Shown here piece by piece: positions 36,830 to 47,841 of a DNA stretch of 64,000 nt (its first letter is position 1; every line of letters begins with the position of its first letter). Location: positions 31,350,832 through 31,414,831 of the forward strand of contig CM055891.1 in assembly GCA_029582165.1 (NCBI GenBank), read 5' to 3'. The notes below the pieces were generated by a model. That model made no database searches. It had not been told where the DNA came from and worked only from the letters and a program-made list of their open reading frames with translations. The DNA is from Portulaca oleracea. Lineage: Eukaryota > Streptophyta > Magnoliopsida > Caryophyllales > Portulacaceae. The translations under genes were made by a program, and so were the position numbers.

Positions 36830-37650
36830 TTCATCACAAACCCTAGAAAGAAACCCTCGCGTGAATTTGACCTAATTTCAACATACAATCAATCAAATGA
36901 ATTGTTGCTGGATTTGCTCCGGATGAAGAATTGAAGAGTGCTTCGATCGATTCGATTGATTGAATTGAAGTATAGATGAGTAAAAAGTTGACGAAAAATG
37001 CTTTGCTGCCTGGAACTCTGCTAGGTTTTCTTCTCTCCCCTACTTTGCTTCCCCAGTATGTTTTTTTTTTTTTTTCCTTCTTTGGTGACTTTCTCTACAA
37101 GTCGGTTGCCTTGTCTGATTTTTCTCCTTGAGAACTATTTCTATTTTTTCCATCAAAGAATAATTATTTCTATTTTGATTGAATAAAACATTTTCTTATT
37201 TTCTTACTTTTTGGTATACTGGATATGAAAAAATGGGGAAAATTAGTTTTCAGTAAAAATCATTTTATAGGAAATATCATTTGACCCCTCGTTATGTAAA
37301 TTATATTTTTTAGTCCGACTTTAAGAAAGTCTATTTTTCCTACCCAAGCTAATTACACAATTCAATTTAGCATCCTCTCATGTCCACCCTAACCCTAAAA
37401 GAGTAATTGTCATTGCTATTAAGTAAGATATCCTCTTTCTTAACATTTTCCAAAAAAATGATTTTGTTTGCAACAAACACACACCAAGTTGGAAAAGCAG
37501 ACACTAATGATATATTAAAATTGTATAGTAACAAATATTGTGGAAAATAAAAAGTTAATAAAAGGATAGATATTGAAGAATAGAAGGAGTGCTATTGTGT
37601 ATTTTCACAAATTGTTGGTAAAAAAATTTAAATAAATAATTTTGTATAAT
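36830..37650. promoter_or_regulatory. ELM1 upstream region
   Basis: Holds the ELM1 5' UTR and promoter. The CT-rich leader and AAACCCTAG (about 36838) next to the start codon are typical for plant genes. A T19 run lies at about 37060. The distal part (37140-37650) is AT-rich and featureless. Confidence 0.35.
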
Positions 37651-37653
37651 TTA

Positions 37654-37954
37654 GGCTCCGTTCTTCTATACGGTTGATGTGGTGTGGTAATGGTATGGTG
37701 CGGTGGAATTCGAAAAAGTGTGGTAAGTTGTGGTGAGAGTCGTGGTGGGTGAGATAGGTGATGAGAGTGAATATAAAAAGTAGAATAAAAAAATTGAAGA
37801 TAAAGAAAAGTGAAGATATATATTGATAATGATTGTAATGTCAACTGTCAAGTGTGGTGCGGTGAAGAGTGAAGTGTGATAGAAATTAAATAGTGCGGTG
37901 CGGTGTGGTGCGGCATGGTTCCGCACCGCAACCTACCGTATAAAAGAACGAAGC
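37654..37954. mobile_element. GTTCTTTT-type MITE, copy 2 (TTA duplication)
   Basis: The left end GGCTCCGTTCTTCTATACGG and right end CCGTATAAAAGAACGAAGC form inverted repeats of about 20 bp. TTA duplications lie at 37651-37653 and 37955-37957. The interior on this strand is GTGGTGTGGTAATGG-like, with a central purine-rich block. A TTA/TAA 3-bp duplication plus ends near GGCCCTGTTC fits PIF/Harbinger Tourist-type MITEs. Confidence 0.8.
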
Positions 37955-38102
37955 TTATAAGGGGCGGGTACTTTTTTCAATTGAGACGGCTAAAGCACAT
38001 GAACAGTAATTATACTAACAGCAAATCAAAAACGTCCCCTTAACGCACCAATGAAATTGGAGCAATAGACATTTGCACATTAACGCGATGTGTGATAATT
38101 AG

Positions 38103-38396
38103 TGTAACACCCCACCCCACCCCTCCCCGGCCACGGACACCACCTCGAATTGCCTTACAAATTGATAACTAGCCCAACAAATCACTACGAGTTCTTTCAG
38201 CATGTTTCGTCCTCGCTTATATGTTGTTTGGAAAACTTCCCACGAAATCACCTATCTTGAGACTACTTTCGGTCATGCACGTTCAATTGGAAAGTTCTCA
38301 ATTGATGAGCTTCCTAAAAGAAGGTGTGCTTTGATGATATAATTAGTCATTTCAATATTTTTAAGCGACACTTTAGCCATGTATCGGGGCATTACA
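38103..38396. mobile_element. Cassandra-like solo LTR (5S-rRNA-derived segment)
   Basis: Begins TGTAACACCCCACC, ends GGGGCATTACA, and has a perfect ATTAG duplication (38098-38102 and 38397-38401). At 38230-38300 the sequence ACTTCCCACGAAATCACC, then CTACTTTCGGTCATGCACG and AAAGTTCTCA, aligns with the reverse complement of plant 5S rRNA (GAGGTCACCCATC..TACTCTCGCCCAAGCACG region). A 5S-like segment inside a ~300-bp LTR is the defining mark of Cassandra TRIM elements. It is diverged, and there is no second LTR, so it is a solo LTR. Confidence 0.7.
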
Positions 38397-38403
38397 ATTA
38401 GTG

Positions 38404-41400
38404 TGTTAAAACTATAATTTAATCTAGAAAAATCTTATTAGAAGATTCTACTAAAAAATCTAAAGATAATTTGAGGAGATTATTGTAAGGTATTCTAGAA
38501 ATATCAAGATATTGTAAAAGAAAAAATCTAGATAATAATTAATAGATATTATGGAAGAAAAGCACAAAATACTAAAGAGGTTAAGAGTAGATATTTGTTA
38601 TCTTCACCTCCTTAGAACAAGTATAAATATGGGTGATGGGCACCATTTGTAATGAATCAACAACAAAAAAAAAAAAACAACCAAGCATTGTAAAACACTT
38701 CTCCCTCCATCAATATTAAAAACCATTCCTTTCATACACTTCTTCCTTCATCTCTATAAAACATAACTCCTTCTAAACACCCAAAAACCTAACAGTGGTA
38801 TCAGAGCTCAGGTTGATCCTTTCTCCTCCATCTCTACTCATGCTACAGTAAGAAAATCTTTTCTATGCTTCCCAAAATCATTTTCCATTGTTTCAACATA
38901 TTTCTCCACATTCAAAGCCAAGTGCATTGATCAACAACTCTTCCCATACATTCTACCAAGCATGGCCAAAATGCCAACCAAAAAATTGTTCATTGCTAAA
39001 AAGCATGAACACCTTCCTTAACCAAGCAAGGTTAACTAAAAGTCTAACCTAATCAACAATTCATGGGTGGCCAACTAAGAAAGCCAACCCAATTCATGAA
39101 ATGGGGAGGACGCCAACATATGGCCAGGTTCCCCCAACTGGGACAAAGTATCCCAAACACAACAAATCAACAAAACCCAACAAGCATACAACAATATATT
39201 TGGGAAGAGTGAATGAATTCAATCAGTGGAAAGTTCAAGGCATGAAAAATGTTAGACACAAGAAGCAATGGAGGAGAAGCATGAAGAAGAAACATCAAGC
39301 AGTGAGGCAATCCGCAACAGGACCATTTGTAAGAAGCTTAATGCAATGAGTTCAAGACATACATTACTGAGATACAATCTACGAACTTTAAAGCACATAC
39401 AACCAAGAGGCAGAAATGAAGTTTCGAGAAAAAAATGCAAGCAGCAAAATGATGCACATCATTATCAAGAGATCTCAACGAGAAAGACGTCCACCTGCTT
39501 ATCTACAAGATTACGAGTGTGGCCAAGTAATTACGACATTCTTCGCCAGCGAGCCAGCAACATTTCAAGAAGCATCACAAGATGAGAAATGGATCGAGGC
39601 TATGGACCAGGAAATCAAAATGATCGAGAAAAATGACACATGGCAGCTTGTGGAGAAGCCTCAAGATAAAGATGTCATTAGGCTTAAGTGGGTGTACAAG
39701 ATCAAATATAACGAGGATGGCTCAATACATAAGTACAAGGCTCGATTGGTTGCCAAAGGGTACTCACAGCAACCAGGAATCGACTTCAACGAAACATTTG
39801 CTCCAGTAGTACGCATGGAGACTATAAGAACTGTACTTGCCATTGCAGCACAACTAAAACTTCAAGTATATCAGCTAGATGTCAAGTCAGCATTCCTAAA
39901 TGGCGAGCTTGAAGAAGAGGTATATGTGGAGCAACCCCAAGGGTACGTGATTGAAGGAGAAGAAAACAAAGTATATCGACTCAAGAAAGCACTCTACGGT
40001 CTCAAACAAACACCACGAGCTTGGAATAGTAAAATCGACGGGTATCTCCTTCATAGCGGATTCAAGAAGAGTCCAAGCGAGTCATCCCTATATGTCAAGA
40101 CCCAAGGTAAAGATCTTCTAATTTTGTGCCTTTATGTTGATGATCTTATATACACGGGCACAAATCAAAGGATGATTCAAGATTTCAAGAAGGATATGAT
40201 GGCTGAATTTGAGATGACGGATTTGGGCCTCATGAAGTACTTTCTCGAGATGCAAGTGAAGCAAAACCCAGGTGAGATCTTTATTTCTCAAGAGAAATAT
40301 ATTGAAGATCTTCTTCCAAAATTCAATATGTTGGATTGTAAGCCAATATCAACCCCTATGGCCACAAATGAAAAACTCTCCAAAAATGATGGTAAGGAAA
40401 AGATGGATGGATCACTCTATAGAAGTCTGGTTGGCTCATTAATGTATCTAACAAACACTCGACCAGACATTGTTCATGCGGTTAGCATAGTCTCCCGATT
40501 CATGAGCGAGCCAAGTAAGGCTCATTTCATAGCAGCTAAAAGAATTTTGAGATACATCAAAGGAACGAAGAGTTACGGTCTTCTATACAAAACAGAGGAA
40601 GACTCCAAACTTAAGGGGTATACAGATAGTGATTGGGCTGGATGCATCGACGATAGAAAAAGTACAAGTGGATATTTTTCCAACTCGGTTCGAAGGCTAT
40701 CTCCTGGGCATCCAAGAAGCAGCCAACCATAGCATTGTCAACTGCATAAGCGGAGTACATTGCAGCTACAAGTGCAGCATGTGAAGCAGTATGGCTGAGA
40801 AGAATACTACAAGATCTACAGCAAGGGGATGAAGAACCAACAACACTTTTCTGCGACAACATGTCAATAATAGTAATGACAAAGAATCCGGTATTTAACA
40901 GTCGCACAAAGCACATTGAGATTAGACATCATTTCATTCGTGAACTCGTGGATAAAGGTGAAATCAAGCTAGAATTTTGCAGAACAGATGAACAACTGGC
41001 GGACATATTCACAAAAGCGCTTCCAAGTGAGAAGTTTAATTACTTCCGGGAGCAGATCGAAGTTCAAGATTTTCCTAGATTAAGGGGGAGTGTTAAAAAT
41101 ATAATTTAATCTAGAAAAATCTTATTAGAAGATTCTACTAAAAAATCTAAAGATAATTTGAGGAGATTATTGTAAGGTATTCTAGAAATATCAAGACATT
41201 GTAAAAGAAAAAATCTAGATAATAATTAAGAGATATTATGGAAGAAAAGGACAAAATACTAAGGAGGTTAAGAGTAGATATTTGTTATCTTCACCTCCTT
41301 AGAACAAGTATAAATATGGGCGATGGGCACCATTTGTAATGAATCAACAACAAAAAAAACAACCAAGCATTGTAAAACACTTCTCCCTCCATCAATAATA

Positions 41401-41476
41401 AAAACCATTCCTTTCATATAATTCTTCCTTCATCTCTATAAAACATAACTCCTTCTAGACACCCAAAAACCTAACA
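38404..41476 (+). mobile_element. Ty1/Copia LTR retrotransposon, internally deleted
   Basis: LTRs at 38404-38794 (391 bp) and 41091-41476 (386 bp), both TGTTAAAA...CTAACA and roughly 97% identical by eye. The primer binding site TGGTATCAGAGC at 38796-38807 matches initiator Met-tRNA. A polypurine tract AGGGGGAG lies next to the right LTR. The internal region is only about 2.3 kb. Gag, protease and most of integrase are missing, and coding begins near the integrase-RT linker. No 5-bp target duplication is evident (TAGTG left, GTACG right). High LTR identity means a recent insertion despite the deletion. Movement would need proteins from another copy. Confidence 0.93.
39416..41089 (+). pseudogene. 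Copia pol remnant: reverse transcriptase and RNase H
   Basis: The open part (39416-40732) holds the Copia-type RVT_2 domain. Landmarks are RRPPAYLQDYE linker, LKWVYKIKYNEDGS, KARLVAKGYSQ, QLDVKSAFLNGEL, KALYGLKQ and the catalytic YVDD in LCLYVDDLIYTG. It then enters RNase H with YTDSDWAGC. A frame change near 40676-40682 and a stop at 40747-40749 break RNase H. The remainder, including SRTKHIEIRHHFIRE and QLADIFTKALP, lies in another frame up to about 41089. Gag, protease and the integrase catalytic core are absent, so it is not an autonomous polyprotein. Confidence 0.92.
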
Positions 41477-42279
41477 GTACGCTTGGAATAGGCTTTTGAG
41501 AAAGCAAATTGCTAATATGCTGTCAATTAGGATTTCCATGTGCACAAAAACAATAGCTTCTAACTTTCTTGAAGCGCACTGAAATGTGAAATTCAACAAA
41601 GTTTTTTAGATGTTGAGTTAGAGTATGTTTCACAGTTAGTTGATGCTCTAATCTCCTCTAATTTCTTATTCGCGTAAATCTCATTCAATCTGCTTCATCA
41701 CTAATTCATTTACAAGATAATGTTCATTGCTACCACTGTAATCATCCAATGGCGCTGGTAGCGGCGAAGATGAACCTTTTTTTGTCATCAAATCCCTCAA
41801 TCCTCTCAAATTAATGGTACAATTCCATACTCTAAATAACAACTTTTCATTATCAAGGTGACTTCATTGAGCTTAAAATTGAAGTGGTGGAGGGAGATGA
41901 TGCAAGCTTGATGCTAGGATTTGCTTATTCGAGATCTCCTAATACCCTTTTGATAGAATTTATAGTAATAAGTGTTTCGACTCAACGTTTATACACGAAA
42001 ACAAAATGGGGTTGTTTAATGTGAATTTGGGTAAGAGTGTAAGATGTACCACAAGTTATAGAAATAGTTAGCTTGAGCTTTTTGAATGGTTGCAATGAAA
42101 GAATTGACTATAGGTATTTACAGATACTATTTATTATAACTTACAAAAATAGATCTTATTCATGTGACATTAACAAATGAATATCAATGCCTCAACTCTT
42201 TAAGAATTCACATATCATATGCTTCAAAATAGAAGAGATTTATGTAGATTATTTGATTTGATCATCATATTCACATTAA
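41477..42279. other. Spacer, nothing recognised
   Basis: AT-rich DNA between the Copia element and the next MITE. No coding-like frame, repeat structure or RNA gene seen. Confidence 0.4.
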
Positions 42280-42509
42280 GGCCCTGTCAAATTCATGGTT
42301 AAAAAACAGTTGGGTAAAATTTAAATTTTTTGTAACTTTTGGTAATTTTTGGTAAATTCTGGTAACTTTTGGCAAATTGATGTCTATATGTCAAAATTAA
42401 TTTTTTTATTATTTTTTTAAGTTTGGTAAGTTTTGATAAGTTTTGGTAAATTTAGGTAAAAGCTGGTAAATTTGGGTAAATTGCATTTACCCATGAATTT
42501 GATAGGGCC
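42280..42509. mobile_element. GGTAA-rich Tourist-like MITE with TAA duplication
   Basis: The ends GGCCCTGTCAAATTCATGG and CCATGAATTTGATAGGGCC form a near-perfect 19-bp inverted repeat. TAA lies on both sides (42277-42279 and 42510-42512). The interior is a dense array of GGTAA(C/A)TTTTGG-type steps on one strand. Ends starting GGCCCTGT and a 3-bp TAA duplication indicate PIF/Harbinger (Tourist-like). It is distinct from the GTTCTTTT family but shares the first 8 bp and the strand-biased interior. Confidence 0.85.
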
Positions 42510-42710
42510 TAAACCTCATATCTCTTTTCCACAAACAACTTTATCAAAATTAAATATCAATGCAAGTGCTAACATCAACAACTAGAATCGTTCCCAAAAT
42601 TACCTCTAGAAACGAATTGAGGTCATAAATATTAAATAACAGAGAATGAGGAAATTACTGTCAAATGTGTCATTTATATCACCCTTTCATTTTTCGGATA
42701 TTCATATTGC

Positions 42711-42916
42711 GGCCCTGTTTTTTCATCAGCTGCGATTTAGGCAACTCACCGCATGATTTCTGCTACAAATCATTACTTTTCTCTCTCCTCACTCTTCTCT
42801 CTCTTCACTTTTCTCATCTACTTTTTACATTCTCTCTCCTCACCTACCCCACATACCACACCCCACCACAATTCCACCACACTACATCGCAAAATACCGC
42901 AGAAAAGAACATGGCC
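42711..42916. mobile_element. GTTCTTTT-type MITE, copy 3 (opposite orientation)
   Basis: Starts GGCCCTGTTTTTTCATC and ends CCGCAGAAAAGAACATGGCC, with a 3-bp TGC duplication (42708-42710 and 42917-42919). The interior on this strand is CCACA/CACC-rich with a central TTTTCTCTCTCC block, i.e. the complement of copies 1 and 2. It lies about 380 bp upstream of the VAMP714-like start codon. Confidence 0.8.
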
Positions 42917-43293
42917 TGCATCGTTAGACAATCATGAAAGTATAATATTACAATTATTAATAAAATATTATGTAAGAAATTGTCAATAAAAAAGTGACGT
43001 TGAAAGATCGTAAAAGTCAAAATTATCACAATTAATATGGAACAGAGAGAGTAGTTATTTAAAAAAAAAGAAAAAAGAAAACAAAAGAGAGGTACTAGGG
43101 ACAAGGGAGTCTATTTGGTCCAATCTAATTTTGCAAATTTATAATAAAAACTTTTCCACGCCGTACATATCATCCCACAACCCGAGGAGTAGCGGTAAAA
43201 CTAAAACACACCGTCGCGTCTTCGCGGGCTCCACAGTCCTCTCTCTCACCGGAAAACACACAGAGATCGGAGGCGATCGATCGATCGCCGGCG
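42917..43293 (+). promoter_or_regulatory. Upstream region of the VAMP714-like gene
   Basis: Immediate promoter and 5' UTR. A Stowaway-like end, AATTAATATGGAACAGAGAG, lies at about 43031-43050. The last 100 bp are GC-richer with a repeated GATCGATCGATCG stretch before the ATG. No TATA assigned. Confidence 0.35.
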
Positions 43294-46285
43294 ATGGCGA
43301 TTTTGTACGCGGTGGTTGCTCGGGGAACCACCGTCCTCTCCGAGTTCAGCGCCGTCACCGGCAACACCGGCGCCGTCGCTCGCCGTATTCTCGAGAAGCT
43401 TCCGTCCGATGCTGATTCCAGGCTTTGTTTTTCTCAGGATCGATACATCTTTCACATTCTTAGGGCTGACGGAATCACCTTCCTCTGTATGGCCAACGAC
43501 ACCTTCGGCAGTAATTTCCTCTCTTCCTCCATTGTTGTTATCTCAATTCGTTTCTAGGGTTTTTGGTTCGTCATAGTTGAATGCGCTTTATATTGCATTT
43601 TCTGTGAGTTTAAGTATGTTATTTTTGGGGAACTGCTGTGATTGATGCTGAATTGCTAATGCCTTGTGGATTAATGTTGCAATTAGTTTTAATGGGTGAA
43701 GAAAAAGAAGGGGGTATTCAGATTTGTGGTTGTCTTCATTTCTTGCTTCTAAATTCAATTACATTATCGAGAGTGAACAATCAAGTATTTGCAAGTGAAC
43801 AATCAAGAATTTGCAAGTGAACATTGCTGCTATTTGGAGCATAAACTCATGGAGCATGTAATAAATTGCATTCTAAATTGGGTAGAGGTGTTTTTTTGTT
43901 GTTGTTGTGTGTGTGTGCCGGGGGGGGGGATTTTTGTTTTTTGGGGTTTATGTGAATACGAGGATCAAATCAAGTAATCTACGAAATCCGTTTTGTTTTG
44001 AGGCATATGATAAGTGAATGATTAAATAGTTGAGGCACCAGTAACCCTTTGTTAAGATCAGGTGAAAGCAAGTCCAACTATGAGCTTTTACTGAAGTTGT
44101 CATAAATAATATCTGGATACACATATCCGTGTGCCAATGCTCAAGCCCATGTTGTGTATGAAATACATTATAAATGAATCAAGTTTGTTTCTTTATTAAG
44201 AAATTGCAGTATTTATGTTTGGTGTGGGTGGTGGGTTGAATCTTATTGATCTAGTTGAGGCCAGGATAGCAAATATAAGTAGATTCTTGTGAAAGCTAAG
44301 TGATTTCAACTCTGCAAATTGGATCAACCTTATAACTTTGGGTTTGGTTAATGTATCTGCTGGCCAATTAGCACTTAGCAGACCACCTTTGTGGAGTTCT
44401 GTCTTTCAAGCTTTTCAAACGACGTACCAGGATCAATTGTTCTGTTATAACTTAGAGACATTCATCTTACAATTAAGCCGTTTGATTCAGATGACAATTT
44501 AGAGTTGGATTCATACGCTACTGATGTTTCCTGTAAAATAGTAGGCCAGCATCTTGATCTGTAAGATATATATATTGTTGTCCCGCCATTTTAATGCAGA
44601 TAGAGTTATCCGTTTTTATATTGTTTCTATTCTGCAACCTTTCTGCAAGAATCCGAGACTTATGTTCTGTGGTTGAAAAGTGCGGTAGTTGTTAAAGACC
44701 ATCTCATGTTGTTTGATTGTTTAGTTCCTCTGGTTATTTTTGCATATTGCTTGTTGTTTACCAGGACGTATCCCATTCTCATACTTGGAGGATATTCATA
44801 TGCGGTTCATGAAAAACTACGGCCGGATTGCATATAATGCGCCTGCATATGCTATGAATGATGAGTTCTCTCGAGTTATGCATCAGCAGATGGAGTTCTT
44901 TTCGAGCAGCCCCTCAGCAGATACTATCAATCGTGTTAGAGGGGAAGTTAATGAGGCAAGTTCTTATGCTTATCTGTTGACATGAGGTTTCTTTCTTTTG
45001 GTTATGGCTTGTACATTTCCTTTTGCATTGCTTGAGCTAGTTTCATATTGTGCCTTCGAGGAGAATAGCTACACCATAGGTCCGTAAGTGTTTGTCTTCC
45101 AGGAGATAGATTGCGGTAGGGCATACTATTCTCAGTTTGTACTGATTGTGATCATGGTTGGTTACCATGTGCACCCTTGTATAAAGTAGGATCAGGTGGT
45201 GTTCTCACCTCCATTTCCTTTTGTAACCGTTATATCCTCACCAATCCCTAATTTCCATTAGCAAGCTAGGCAACGCACCCAGTTCCAGGTTTTTCCGGCT
45301 GTTCAATCTTTCTTATAAACAACTAGAACAGCAGCAACAACAACAATAACAAGAAGGAACTCCAGTATAACGCGAGGTCTTAGGTAGATATAGGCAACCC
45401 CCCCTCTCCCCCCCCCCACCCAAAAAAAAATAAAATGCACCGGAGTGCATGAAGAGGCTGATTCGGACAGACTTCAATTTTTCTTATCTAATACTTAATT
45501 ATTATTGTACCCAATTGTTTGATGAAGGACTAGTTTTTCTAAACTCCCTTGCTGTCAAGTCAACAACTTCTTCAGTATTGAAATCCTCTTGTGACTTGCG
45601 AGGTGCATTTATGTACTTTTTCTGAAGAATTTACTGATGCATCCAGATCCGCTCTATAATGGTGGACAACATTGAGAAGATACTGGAAAGAGGGGACAAA
45701 ATTGAGCTCCTTGTAGACAAAACTGCAACGATGCAAGATAATGCTTTCCATTTCAGGAAACAGTCACAACGCCTTCGCCGTGCACTTTGGATGAAAAATG
45801 CCAGGCTACTGTAAGATTCACTGCCCCTAACTATTATCTAGACATTGAGAGTCATCTTCCCTTCTGCATGAGAAAGCTACATACCCATAACATGGAAAGA
45901 AAACATTGCATGTGATAGTCTGAATTCAGGAAGGGGCACTACCGAGTGGTTTTACTCAGCATCCCAGAAAAATGAATTGCGTACTTGATGTTTGGGTTCT
46001 TGTGGATGCACCTTTTTTGAATTGTCAGTGTAAATAGCTCAATTCAGTTCATCATTTGGCTTTACGTTAGCATTGGTGGGCATTTCTTAGCCTTTATATG
46101 CCCCCTTGTGTGTGCCTAGGTTATGATGTATTTGAAAATCTATATGGATTGGTAAATGAAACAAGAATAACACATTAACTTTTGGTCCTTACAGGATGTG
46201 GCTGACGTGCTTGTTCGTCGTGCTTCTGTACATTATAATCGCCGCGTTTTGTGGAGGTATCACTCTACCAAGTTGCAGATCTTAG
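43294..46285 (+). CDS. VAMP714: R-SNARE of the VAMP71 group, VAMP714-like
   Basis: Four exons: 43294-43510, 44765-44955, 45647-45810 and 46195-46285, encoding 220 residues. The longin domain covers about 1-115 (MAILYAVVARGTTVL, FSAVTGNTGAVARRILEKL, CFSQDRYIFHILRADG, RIPFSYLEDIHMRFMKNYG). The R-SNARE helix spans about 126-187, with the zero-layer Arg151 in ILERGDKIELLVDKTATMQ. A C-terminal membrane anchor lies at about 192-212, ending GGITLPSCRS as in Arabidopsis VAMP714. VAMP71 proteins drive fusion at the tonoplast and endosomes; VAMP714 is also linked to Golgi-to-plasma-membrane PIN delivery. The intron after exon 2 uses a GC donor (GAG|GCAAGT), the only non-GT donor in the window. All SNARE features are intact. 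Confidence 0.96.
43920..43929 (+). repeat. Poly-G tract (G10) in intron 1 of the VAMP714-like gene
   Basis: GTGTGTGTGCC followed by G10 and then T/G-rich sequence, on the coding strand of this gene. Confidence 0.85.
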
Positions 46286-47515
46286 ATCAGTGGATCTGCA
46301 GGCGTAATCTTTAAACTGAAGCTGTGTATGTGAACAACTTCCGCGTGAGTTGACTGTTGGAAAGTGCAATGAGTGGTCCTATATTTTCTATTTGTTGAGT
46401 GTATTAAGAAAGAAAGTTGTGGTCTCCAAATCGCTATTCAGGTAAGATGAAAACATGGTGACACTTTCTGCGATACTTGTTGATTAGTATGCCAGACTCA
46501 GCCCGGTGTACAGTACAAGAGAGATCACCATTTGTGCATGTAAATGGTTTCAGTTTTGTGCAGTCACTTTTAATTCAGCAAAGACGACAACAGGCATCGT
46601 TTGGTTGAGTATATTTCTATGTGCTGCTTCACTGATACAAACAAACTTTCATGTGTTTGCTGATTAATGTGTTTTCTCATGCTATCTGATTAATGTGTTT
46701 CTTGTATCGACCCTCTTTCTTGACCTTTTCGAGCTTATTTCCTTTGTAAAAGGTGTTTTCGTTGCACTCGTTAGACATTTCGTAGAACGAACTTAGGGGA
46801 GTCTTGCTCAACCTTTTATGGGCCAATAGTGAATTGATTAGCTGTCTGAACATAAATATGGCTCGTATGTTTAAGACTTTAAGTTGTTCAGGTTACAGTT
46901 CTAACCCACATGCCAATTTTGTCATTCTGCCCTTCTCAAAGCATTGAATACACATTCAGACCACATGCAATTTTGTACCCTAAACCCTAAAACACTAAAC
47001 CCCAAACCCTAACCCTAAATAGGGGTGAAGGGATGGGAGGGGAGGACGACATTTTACCTCTCTTCCATTCCCTTGTTCATTTGTATTTGATTCAAATACC
47101 TTTTATCTAATTTTTAACCAACAATAATTTTAAAACTAATTTTCAAAGCACAATAACGACAGTAAAAGTTTAAGAGATACTTAACTAATCATATAATTGT
47201 AAAAAATACATCATTAATATGTTATAAGGTGTTGAACTGTTGATCAATGTTGATCAGTACTCATATATACTGATGAATCTTAATCAATACTGATAATCTT
47301 ATCATATAAGGTAGATGAAATGAAGAAACTCTATGTACAACCTACCTATTTTTTTTTCCACACTAGAAAGTAGACCCTTTCAATTTTTATCATACAAACT
47401 ATTCCTTTTGTGTGTTTTTTTTAAGTGTCTTATGTTACTTTAATTTCTAATTTTTCTATTTTTCTCCCATAAGCCCTAAAGAAAAATTCAACACCCTAAT
47501 ACAATATATTGACAT
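46286..47515. other. 3' region and spacer after the VAMP714-like gene
   Basis: The first few hundred bp should be 3' UTR and terminator. Further on, 46978-47025 carries an interstitial telomere-like block. The remainder (47030-47515) is AT-rich with a TGATCAATGTTGATCAGTAC / CTGATGAATCTTAATCAATACTGAT repeat cluster at about 47238-47300. No gene seen. Confidence 0.45.
46978..47025 (-). repeat. Short interstitial telomere-like repeat
   Basis: Degenerate (CCCTAAA) units: CCCTAAACCCTAAAACAC, then TAAACCCCAAACCCTAACCC and TAAATAGGGG. This is about six units of the plant telomere repeat, too few and too degenerate to be a telomere. It may be a capture at break repair or a telo-box cluster. Confidence 0.75.
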
Positions 47516-47711
47516 CCCTGTTCTTTTCTGCGGTTGGCAAACTGCGGTGCCACAGCCTACCGCAATTTGCCACAACCCACCACATTTTACCGCAAATCAT
47601 TACTTTTCTCTCTCACAATTCCAATAACTTACCACAATTTCACCACACCCCGCCACAATTTCACCACATCTCACCACACCATTCTGCAAAATAACGCATA
47701 AAAGAACAGGG
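47516..47711. mobile_element. GTTCTTTT-type MITE, copy 4 (opposite orientation)
   Basis: Starts CCCTGTTCTTTTCTGCGG and ends ACGCATAAAAGAACAGGG. The interior is CCGCAATTTGCCACAACCCA-like, with the TTACTTTTCTCTCTC block. It lacks the two outermost G residues on the left, and the 3-bp duplication is not clear. It lies 130 bp downstream (in gene sense) of the NAC gene stop. Confidence 0.75.
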
Positions 47712-47841
47712 TAATAAAATTGTTAATATTTAGACCTCTCTAAACCATCTTATATGTTTAGTACGTATGTGATTTGTACTTCATGACGTGTGTTGTCATA
47801 AGTCATAACTCATAACGATATCCTCGGTGTCAGTGGTTCGA

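Noticed and set aside
43131..43415. Alternative plus-strand frame over the VAMP714-like first exon
   Set aside because: Overlaps the clear longin-domain coding frame; no independent support.
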